DNA of 22,131 bases, from assembly GCA_001724265.1 (NCBI GenBank), contig MEDY01000440.1, positions 1-22,131 on the forward strand, given 5' to 3'. A program made the position numbers and the translations under genes. Origin of the DNA: Rhizaria sp. SCN 62-66. Taxonomy: Eukaryota > Rhizaria, unplaced. Below are positions 8,737 through 17,800 of the stretch, piece by piece; position 1 is the first letter of the stretch, and the number at the start of each line of letters is the position of its first letter. The notes beneath the pieces were generated by a model. It made no database searches. It was given only the letters and a program-made list of their open reading frames with translations, and was not told the DNA's origin.

Positions 8737-10965
8737 ATGTCGTCCCAGCCCCAGCCCTCGGCCCAGGCCTCCGCTGCCGCGGGCGCCGAGACCCTGGAGT
8801 TCACTGAGAGCCGTCTTGCCGCGCAGACCCTCCGCGACGCATTCATCTCTATGAACCTCATCGCCATCGCGCCCGCCGCGGCCGCGGCCCCCGCCCTCGA
8901 CGCCAACGCCGCCGCCAACGCCGCTGCGGGCGCCGACGCCTGCGCCGCCCCCACCGCCCAGCCCGCCGCGGGCGAGGCCAAGAGCACCACCACTGCCGCC
9001 GACGACGTCGACGCCGACGCTGACGCCGACGCCGACACTACGGCCGCGGCCGCTTAGCCCGAACTGGAGCTGGTGTCCGTGCCTGCACCGGCGTCACTGG
9101 CCCTCATCCCGGGGCTGCGCTTGATGCCCGACACGGACAGCGACTTCGAGGACGACTACTCCGGCGATGAGGTCGAGGAGAACGACAACGCAGACAAAGA
9201 CGATGACGCGGACGACGACGAGGACGCGCCGGAGCCTGGGCTGTACACGACCGTCCAACTGGGCTACGCTGACCCGCCATCGCACGCGCTCGCGCTGCGC
9301 CGCGACTACTTCCCCTCGAAGCTGGGCGGCCGCCCCGCCTGGCTGAACCCCGCCGCGCTGCCCCCCGCCTCATCACTATGCTGCTCGGTCTGCGCGGCGC
9401 CGCTGGCGCTGCTGGCTCAGCTGTACGCGCCGCTGCCCGGCGACGCCGCGGCCTTCCACCGCGCGCTCTACCTCTTCGCGTGCCGCCGTGCGTCCTGCCT
9501 GGCCGCGGCGCCCACGGCGGCCGTGCGTGCATTCCGCTGCTCGCTGCCGCGTGAGAACCCCTTCTACGCGGCCTCGGCCCCCGTCCCGCCGCCCGCCTCG
9601 GCTCCGGCCGCCACCGTCGGCCGCGACAGCGCCGGCCGCGCCGTCAGCACCACCGCAAAGACGTCAGCTGCCGCTAGTACTGGCGCTGCTGCTGCTGCTG
9701 GTGCGACTGAGCTGCCGGCGCACCTGCCGGTGGACGTGCTACCCTTCGCGGGCTCCCCCACCTGCCCTGTCTGCGCCCTCCCCACCGCCCACGCCACCGC
9801 CACTGCCACCGCGGCGGTCACTGATGACGGTGAGCAGGGCGCGCTGTCGCCGGTGTCGCCGATTACGCCCTCGCTGACCGAGGCCACCGCGCCCATTGCC
9901 GTCGCCGCTGCCAATGCAAGCGCTGTTTCTACAGGCGACGCGTCGTACTGCTGCCCGGCGCACCGGGCTGTGGACGCTGCGGCCGCGGTGACGGGCAGCG
10001 CGATCACCACGGCCGCGTTCACCGCGCGCGCGCTGGCGCGCGAGCTGGCCGTGCTGCCCGCGTTCGAGGTCAACACCGAGGAGGAGTGTCTGCCGACGTA
10101 CAAGCAGCAAGTCGCGCTGTCGACGGCCAAGGGACACCTCGCGGGGGCCAAGGCCGCCGAGCTCGCCTCCGCTGACAGCAAGGGCAAGAAGGATGGCGAG
10201 GCTAAGGGCGCGGGCGCTGCCAAGAACAGCGACAAGGTGGGCGCGAAGCTGAGCTCGATGGTGGGCGAGTACGAGGCCGCGCGCGCCAAGATGACTGAGG
10301 AGGAGCGTTTCGTGACGGACCGCGTGTTCCTCGACGAGGGCTCCACGAATCCCAAGCCCAGCAGCGGAAGCAAGGACGACAAGGACGGCAAGGAGGGCAA
10401 GATTACGGGCAAGGACAGCAAGCTGGACGCGGAGCTGGAGGCGTCGATCGCGGGCGAGATTAGCGCGCGCGACGCGCTGCTGCAGGCCAAGAAGGACCGC
10501 TCCGACGCCGTGCACGTGGCCTTCAGCGCCCGCGTCGAGTGCAACCCCGAGCAGTGTCTGCGCTATGTGCCACACCACAAGCGCGTTCAGGCGGTCCACA
10601 CGGCCGAGATGACCGGCGCGAGCGGCACCACTTCCGCGCGGCCCGTGTGGGTGGGCAAGCGGCGCCGCGTCGCGCATGCGCCCGACTGCGAGCGCTGCGG
10701 CGGCGCGCGCGACGTCGAGTTCCAGGTCATGCCTCAGGTGCTCTACTTCCTCGAGACCGAGGCGCGCAAGACGCTCGAGCGCGCGCACAAGCACCGGGTC
10801 AAGATCCACAAGGACGCCGTCAACGGCGTGCTGCGCGAGGAGGACGCGCTTGACTTTGGCACAATCGTTGTCTACACGTGCAGGAACAACTGCACGGGTG
10901 CCGCCGCCGACGAGAAGATGGGCTACGTCCAGGAGTTTGCTTACGCACAGCCTCCGCAGACGTAA
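8737..10965 (+). CDS. PDCD2: PDCD2/Tsr4-family protein, one in-frame UAG
   Basis: PDCD2, and Tsr4 in yeast, are dedicated chaperones of nascent ribosomal protein uS5 (RPS2). The family hallmarks are clear: VQLGYADPP and YFPSKLGGRPAWL (about residues 172-203), CxxC then LAQLYAPLPG and FHRALYLFACR (about 216-252), LPRENPFY (about 270-277), EQCLRY (about 605), PVWVG then CxxCGGARDVEFQVMPQ (about 636-670), and DFGTIVVYTC with a final YVQEFAY (about 706-737). The central MYND finger of animal PDCD2 is reduced to a CPVC pair (343) and a YCCPAHR piece (404-410) separated by Ala/Thr-rich filler. A Lys/Asp-rich linker precedes the C-terminal domain. ATG 8737 gives 742 residues if UAG at codon 107 (9055-9057) is sense; the N-terminal 107 residues are Ala-rich and end in an Ala-Asp repeat. 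With a standard code, ATG 9124 would give 613 residues and still include the whole conserved region. The stop is TAA. Confidence 0.9.
9001..9036 (+). repeat. GCCGAC hexanucleotide tract
   Basis: Imperfect tandem GCCGAC/GACGAC units encode an alternating Ala-Asp stretch. The tract lies in the N-terminal extension of the PDCD2-like protein, just before the in-frame TAG at 9055. The same kind of hexamer occurs in the WRAP53-like gene near 7770-7825 (Asp with Ser, Gly or Arg). Confidence 0.6.
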
Positions 10966-11287
10966 TCACTGCACAGGCCCGCACGGGCTTCATAGAAAAT
11001 TGTGTGCGTTTCGCACATTAGTTTGGCTATGTACAGTTGTTTTTGTTTGAAGAAGGAAATCCTTTGCCGATGCCTCCATCTACGAAGTCACTCATGCTGT
11101 TAATCGTGAATTCGCTATAATACACGCTCATTTCATGTCGAAAAATCAAATTTCGGTCACTTGTCAGTCTTACTCACAGTCACTTGGGTCCGAGCGTGGT
11201 CACCGATTTATTTTTCAAGTTCCCGGAGAAGGTGGTGATGATTTGCTTGATGCGAAAACCCGGTGAAACCGTCGTTGAACAAACGAA
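10966..11287. other. spacer between PDCD2-like and cyclin-like genes
   Basis: A 322-bp AT-richer spacer lies between two genes on the plus strand. It holds the PDCD2 3' UTR and the promoter of the cyclin gene. I see no RNA gene. An open frame at 11184-11462 overlaps the cyclin exon in another frame and is not supported. In the cyclin frame, TGA at 11276-11278 closes the reading frame upstream of ATG 11288. Confidence 0.6.
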
Positions 11288-12892
11288 ATGCTTCCGTTTA
11301 TGCACGCATTTAGTTGGCGTCCCAACCACGGCGCAACTGAGCCTCGCGAAGCGGACCGTGATACCCACGAACGCGACGAAAATGCACGCAGCGAAAACGG
11401 CCCTCGAGCCATCGGCCCCACTCTCGCTCATGATGGCACATCTGCGGCAAATGCGCCTCTGAAAAAGCCGCAGCTACCTGCTCCTGCCACTACTATCGCC
11501 AAGGTCGAGCGTCCCGTGACACCCAAGCCCAAGGAGAAGACGTTTTCCCTCTGGATCCCCGAAGAGGGCACGTTCCGAAAGACCGTACGTTCCAAGCCTA
11601 CCACTTGCCTATTCTTTCCTTGCCGCATTTTGCCTCACGTCTACCTTTGCACCACTTGAAATCCGCTGAGTATTTAACATCTTCTTCTTCTGTATTCCTT
11701 CGACTCAATTTCACTTTAAGTTGACGGCGCTTTCGGTCTTCGACTGGGAGCGTGACAAGACGCCCCTGCGCCGGTCCCTGTTCCGCCAAGCCCGCATCAA
11801 CATCCCACCCGCGCGCCTGCCGCCCCAACTGCTCGCCACACCGACCATCGACGTCACTGCGGGGCTCGCCCCCGTTGTGTGGCACCGCACTGTAAACGCG
11901 ATGATCTCGACGCAGAACTGCGACCCGCTCTTCACGCTCAGCGCCGCTATGGTGTTTTACCAGCGCCTGCTGCGCCGTGCGCTCGACCTTGCCGCGCCTA
12001 CCAGCGCGCAGACGTTGCCGGACGTCGCGCTTCCGCTGGCCTCCCCGCCCACGGCGCCCGCCGCGCCCGTCGCGAGCGCAAATCCCGCGGGCACAGGCCC
12101 CGGCGCCGGCTCTGGTCCCGGCGCGAACGCCAATAGCGTAAGTGCGGGGGCGCGCGCGTGGTCGCTGCAGTCGCCTGCGGTGGTGACGCAGCTCGTGCTC
12201 GAGCTGCCTGGAGGCACGGCGCCGCGGCTGGCGGCCGCGGCGGCGCACGGGCCCGGGAAGCTCACTGCGTACTTTCACTACGAGGCTGGCGCCACGAGCG
12301 CGGTGCTCAACATGAACAGCGCGCACGTCGCCAGTAACGGCTTCTGCGCTGGCATCGTCCAGCTGCAGCAGCAACAACAGCAGGTGCAGGCGGCAATGAC
12401 GGCCAGTGGCGCCGCGGGCGGCCTCGCGGGCGCCAAGGACGTCGACATTTGCATGCCGCGGCGCGTGTCGCTGCACAGCGCGGACGGACGCAACCTCATG
12501 TTTATGGCCGCGAGCATCATCGCCATGGTACGCCACAAGACTTTTGCTTGCACGTGAGAACATTTTACGCTCACTTACTTCTGTTACGTATTCAAGTTCT
12601 TTATAACATATTCTTCAAGTTCGCCGCACATCACACTTTCTCATTTCATGATAAATATTGTCACTTTTGCGATATTTTTGCGTCATTACAGAAGATGTAC
12701 GACGACTTGCACCTGGCAAACCGGTACATGTCGCACTTCTATGACCTGCCGCTGGCGTCGGTCAACGCGTGCGAGGTGGCCGCGCTCAAGCTGCTGGGCT
12801 TCTCGCTCAAGCTCCCCACGGCCGAGCACCGGCTCATGCGCGCACAGCTTGTCAAGCACGTTGAGCTCGCCGCGCCGCTGCGCTACACGTAA
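11288..12892 (+). CDS. cyclin-box protein, Pho80/U-type-like (3 exons)
   Basis: Exons 11288-11584, 11721-12527 and 12692-12892 join in phase 0 to 434 residues, ending in TAA. Cyclins bind and activate cyclin-dependent kinases. The cyclin-box signature spans the last junction: LMFMAASIIAM joined to KMYDDLHLANRYMSHFYDLP, then NACEVAALKLLGFSLKL. This resembles the AAK(F/M)xDDxxYxNxxYA...LExxFLxxLxFxL pattern of Pho80-like P/U cyclins. An upstream helix (about residues 148-177, HRTVNAMIS to FYQRLLRRA) would be the first cyclin helix, where such cyclins have a Tyr/Leu-rich YLxRI segment. Between them sit about 170 residues of Ala/Pro/Gly-rich and Gln-run filler (the Gln run is near 12360-12390), so the box is split by an insertion. 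The N-terminal 99 residues are basic and disordered-looking. No in-frame TAG is present. The exact cyclin class and its CDK partner cannot be told. Confidence 0.7.
11585..11720 (+). other. intron 1 of the cyclin-like gene
   Basis: The intron is 136 bases, with donor GTACGT, a pyrimidine-rich tract before the end, and acceptor TTTAAG. It falls between codons (phase 0), joining Lys-Thr to Leu-Thr-Ala-Leu. It is AT-rich with stops in frame. The reading frame changes across it, so splicing is needed to connect the exons. Confidence 0.75.
12528..12691 (+). other. intron 2 of the cyclin-like gene
   Basis: The intron is 164 bases, with donor GTACGC and acceptor ATTACAG after a T-rich stretch. It is phase 0 and joins the two halves of the cyclin signature (SIIAM to KMYDD), which is strong support for the exact junction. 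Confidence 0.88.
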
Positions 12893-14890
12893 GCCTACGC
12901 CCGCACTGCGCCGACCGCACTGCGTCACTGCGCAATATCGATGCGCACCAGTGACAGTGACGCATGTACACTGTAGGCTGCAATACGTGCAGCACAGCTG
13001 CACTTTATGTAAACGTTTTTACACAAGCTCAACATGCAACAATGCAAAATGTCTGACGTCGCACTGCGCCAGAGGGCTTGACGCAATTATTACCATGGTT
13101 AGCAACATCATCGTTGGATCATTGCCGAACGCATGTATGCACAAAATCGGCAACAATGTTACAGTTTGTGATCGAATGAGATGAAAGTATGATTTTTGTG
13201 AACAAATCAACGGATTTCATTGCAGTTCAGCTTTAAACAACATTTTATTGTTTTGTTAACCTTACCTTGATCCTTACAACGACTCAACTCAAACACACCC
13301 GAAGATGGTGCTTGTCATTAGATACGCATTTGAGTCAAATTAAAATAAACAATCAGTCTCAATTCAAATGAGATGCAGCTATATATATACGATACGTATT
13401 TAACCTAAGAATCATGAAGATGCAGCGCATCGTTAATTGATGCATGCGCAAAGTGGTGAAGTCGTTGAGTGTAGCTGTGACAAGCAGAATCAACCGGTAA
13501 CTCACAGACACATCATCTTGCTTTAGTGCGTATAAGATCGTATCTCGCTAATTGAATAAATAACATATCATCATTCAGACTGTAGACAAGTGAAAATAAG
13601 CTGTATTGTGTGCCTAAGCTTCCAAGGGAATTAACGATCACGGTTATAAGAGAGATGTGGATGACAACATGCGGAACGCAAGTGCGCTGCTGACAAGCTT
13701 TAATGATTGATAGAACTAAAACCAGTTTTTACAATAAATATTTCCTAGTTACATGTAGTATAGTACAGATAGTGATAGTAGAGACGACAACGATAAGTAA
13801 GATGCTTATTTGTAAAAAACACACGATAGTGTTGTGCTTTCAATTGCTCTTGTGACTGTAGCATAAAACATAGCAATGACTGCTACGACAACCTCAATGA
13901 GTTGTCAATAACAGTGATCAGCGAGCGACTATGAGCAGCACTTGAAGAGGCGTTGGAGACACGGAATTCTTGTGCAAATTAGATGCAAGAAGCAGTGGAC
14001 AAATTGACATCGTTACACAACCGTCGCGGCAAGGGAGATTTGGGCGGCAAAAATAGCAGAATAAACAAAGAACATGCGGCACACACAAAAGGGGAAGCAC
14101 ACACCAGACAACGTTACAAAGGAGTATGAGATTGAACACGTAGACAGAGCAGCATGCTAAAACCACGGTAAGAGACTTAGCTTCAGTCACATCTTGAGGA
14201 TAAAAGAGATGGACATTGCTCTGTGATTGGCAGACAACGACAGCGGTGGTGTCGGGGCAGTAAAAAAACAAAGAAGAGAAAACAACGAGCGTAGACATTT
14301 TGCTGTTGATGAAAACTGGTAGAGAAAAACAAAGTCGTGATGTTGAAACAAAATGTCATTTGTGATTTTTTCAACGGAGAAGTGTGATTATGAGAGCAAA
14401 CAAAAAACAAACAAACATGTGGGCGAACCAATTAGACGCAAACCCATCGTGTCAGTCACTGCATCGCGCGCACTCAGGTGTACAGATGCACTAGCAGTGT
14501 AGACACAGTGTAGATCGGGAGAGGCAGCGTGGTGGAACAGGAGCAAGACCGAGGGTTAGAGAGAAAAATAGGAAATGAAGTCACAGGGGTAGTACAAACA
14601 GACATGGGCACTGCTTACATCGCATCATTAAATGCTTGTGAGGATAGGAGCGCGATCAAAACTAGGTAATAATGAGACCAAACGTAAGAGCATGACAAAA
14701 ATACAAGTAGCAGGTTTTGTGATGACGCGTATCAAGGTGTGAACAATAAGCAAACACATTTACATTGCAGAACAGAAAACCGACAGTGAACGAAACCAGG
14801 CACAGTTACAACAAGAATGCTTTCGAGACCTTTGTGACAACACTAGAAAGTCACGCATTTACTCTGAGCATTGTGGTTTGACAAATGCAG
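12893..14890. other. 2-kb AT-rich region without a convincing gene
   Basis: This lies between the 3' ends of two converging genes. Codon-like composition is absent. Plus-strand AATAAA candidates are at 13344-13349, 13555-13560 and 13733-13738, and one on the minus strand at 13244-13249. A short TA run is near 13380-13389. A 126-codon frame on the minus strand (13918-14298) is hydrophobic and Cys-rich, but its codon use is unlike the genes. I see no tRNA, rRNA or transposon signature. Confidence 0.55.
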
Positions 14891-17800
14891 TCATGGCCGC
14901 TGCGACGCCGCCGACGCCGCAGATGCTGCTGCCGCCGCCGCTGCAGCCGCGTTGGCCGCCGCCACCGCCGCGGCGGCCTGCGCGGCCCCGCGCGCCGTGC
15001 CTGCGGCCGCGGTGTGCGTGGTGTAGAGCGCGTGGTGCGCGTAGGGCGCCTGCGCGCGCCACACGACGCCGCCGAGTCCCTCCTGCCAGTCGGGCGCGGC
15101 GTCGGGCGCGGGCAGCCGCAGGCCCGAGCGGCAGTGGCAGCCGAGGCCGGGCTTAGCCTTGCCCTTGCCGCAGTTGAGGCTGCTGCTGACGCTGTGATCA
15201 CTGTCGCTGCCGTGGTCGGCGTCTTGCGCGAGAGCGATGCAGCAGCAGCAGCAGCACGCGGACTCAGTGCCCGCGCTGTTCGCGTAGGTATTAGCGACAG
15301 GGCTGTGACCGAGCCCGGCACATGGCGGGTACTGCCAGTGCGGCGCCCGGTTCGGCGCGGCCAGCAGCGCGATAATGCTTGCGCTCCCACCGCTATTGCC
15401 CGCCGCCGCGCCCGCGCTGCCGATGCCGTCGGGGTGGCCGTGGTGGCCGTGGGCGAGCTCGGCCTGGAGCAGCTGGCGGCGGTGGCGCTCGCACATGAGC
15501 CGGGGCCGGTGCTAGTGCTCAGGAATCCCACCGGGAGCCGACGTCGTGCTCCCACTGTCGATGCTCACCGCGTTGAATTTGCTGCTCTTGGTGTGGCGGC
15601 GACTGGGCATGTAGGGGCAGGACGCAGCGGGGCGCGGGCCCAGCAGCGTAGCCTGCGAGCAGAACTCCTCCTCGTCGTAGGGCGCGGCGCTGCCGTCGGC
15701 AAAGACAATCTCGCGCGTCACGACGAGGAAGCGGCGCGGCAGCGGGCCCGCGCGCGCCGTGAGGCAGCCGCCGATGCCGAAGCCGCTCAGCTCCTCTTCT
15801 TTTGCGCCCGCGGGGACGGCACCCTCGGCGCTGCTGCTCGAGAGCGCGGGGCTGTCGCTCACGTGGCCAGCGCCGCTGAGACCGGGGTGAGAGTTGGTGC
15901 CTTTGCCGTTGAGGAGAGACTGCGGGATGCGGGACAGGTCGCCGCCGGAGAGCTCCAGTACGAAGCCGCCAAGGGGATCAACGAGCTCGACAATCTTGTT
16001 ACGCTCGCACATATATCCGTCGTGCACACCGTTGCTAGCACCATCAACGCCTGCGTTGATCGCAGTGGCAGCGGTGTTGCCGTCGCTCGCGCCGCTGTCG
16101 TCGTCGCCGCGGGCGGAGCGCGCGGTGCGGACGATAGAGCGCAGCAGCGCGCGCAGCGCGACATCGGGCAGGTCGTCGACCTCGTCGCACGGGTACACCG
16201 AGGGCGACTGCGGAGGCCGCGAGAGACACGCCGCGCTCGCGGCCGCGGACGACGCCGGGGACAGCTCGTGCAGCGGGCCCGGGACTGAGCCCACGCCTGC
16301 GCCAGCAGCAGCGAGGTCGTTGGCCGTGGCACCGCCGCTCTCCTCGACGGGGCCCGCGTCAGCGTAGCCACTGTCAGCCATCTCGACGCTCTGGGACGCG
16401 GCGGTCTTGATACCAGCAGCAACTGATGCTCCAGGGTTGCCGTTGCTGCTGTAGCGGTCGTGGCTTCTCGATCTACTGTGGCTGCCGGCGCTGCTCGCCG
16501 CGCCGGTGTTGCCGCCGCCGGTGTAAAAGATAGCATGGGCTAGAGCGCTCTCGCGGTTGTCGGCCATCGCGCGGGCGCGCGAGGGACTCTCGGCGGCGGC
16601 GGCGGCGGCGGCAATCGCGCTGGCCGTAGCCGCGGCCCGCGAGTACGTTGCGGCCAGATCCATCGCGGCGGGCAGCGCGAGCAGCGCGCGGCGCTGCGCC
16701 GGCGGCAGCGCCGGCGCCGGCAGCCGCAGGCGCGCGTATGCGCAGTCGCCCGCGTCGCTCAGCAGCGCGGGTGGCGGCGCGACGCCCGAGGACGCGGCGC
16801 GCGTGGCAACGGCGGCCGCGGCGGCGGTGATGCGCGAGTGGATTGTCACGGGGTGCAGCGAGAAGCGCCAGGACGTCGCCGAGGCGGCGCCGCAGTCGGC
16901 ACAGCGGCCGCGCGGCGCGAGCGGAAACGGCAGCGTCGGCAGCGACGCCGCGGCGCACGGACTCGCCACGCTCGCGCTGGCGCTAGCGTTGGCGTCATCG
17001 TCGTCGTCGTAGGCGGGCGCGATGCTCGCGTGGACGGAGTGGCGGCCCGACATGAATGGGGTCGACGGCGCGGGCGCAGTGCTACCGACAACGCTGCCGC
17101 CTGTGATGCTGCCCGCGTCCTCGTGCTGCAACTGCAGCGGCCGGCCCAGACTCGAGTGCGACAGCTGCTGCTGCATCGCGAGCGGGCGCTGGTCGAGCGA
17201 GGATCTCAGCGCCAGCGGGGACAGCAGGCCCGAGAGCATGCGCGCCTCCCAGCCCAGTTCCTCCTCTGCCTCCGCGGCGGCCTCGGCGTTAGCCACCGCG
17301 GCCTGTGCCGCGACGACGGCCTCGGCGGCGGCCTCGGCGACGGCCATCGCGTTCGCGGCGGCGGTGGCGGTGGCGGCGGCGCTCGTGCCGACGTCGAAGC
17401 CGTGTCTGCGGGCGTTGTCGTCGACAGCATAGTCATATTCGTCGTCGTCGTCGTCAACCATCGACTGCGCCATCGGCGCCGAGGCGGATGCGGCCGTCAA
17501 CGCGCTGTAGCTTCCGCTTCGGACCGAGGTAAGCGACACCGTGCTCTGGCGCTGATGCTGCTGCTGTTGGTGCAGCGCGCTCTCGCGGGCAGCGACTGTA
17601 GCTGCGGCGATCGCGTCCGCAGCCGCGCGCCGCGCCGCAGCTACCGCGGCCACCGCGGTGGAGGCCGCGGTGGCCGCCGCAAACATGTCTGTCGAGGGGA
17701 ACTGACCGTGAGCACCGAGAGGCCCATGGGTGTGGCTGTGGAGGCGGGTGGGCGTCGTGGAGGCGCTCAGCAGAGACTGTGCGCGCTGCTGGCGCTGTCC

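Noticed and set aside
13918-14298. 126-codon hydrophobic, Cys-rich frame on the minus strand
   Set aside because: It begins with ATG and could be a small membrane protein, but its codon use is AT-rich and unlike all genes here, and no family is recognised.
1126-15514. Each in-frame TAG as the 3' end (YAG) of an unrecognised intron
   Set aside because: It would require four introns all without TAA or TGA in frame, all of length divisible by three, and all GC-rich like exons. The three supported introns are AT-richer, contain stops, and two change the reading frame. A short intron at single sites is still possible.
1126-15514. Programmed stop readthrough at the TAGs
   Set aside because: None of the four has the CARYYA context known for efficient UAG readthrough, and three of five genes needing it seems too many. 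Not excluded by sequence alone.
14885-16288. 467-codon open frame on the plus strand
   Set aside because: It is the antisense shadow of the giant gene, kept open by high GC. It is Arg/Ala-rich without any domain.
16880-16960. CADCGA with Trp-Arg as a GATA or ArfGAP zinc finger
   Set aside because: Only the first Cys pair is present. The second Cys pair expected in either family is missing from the following residues.
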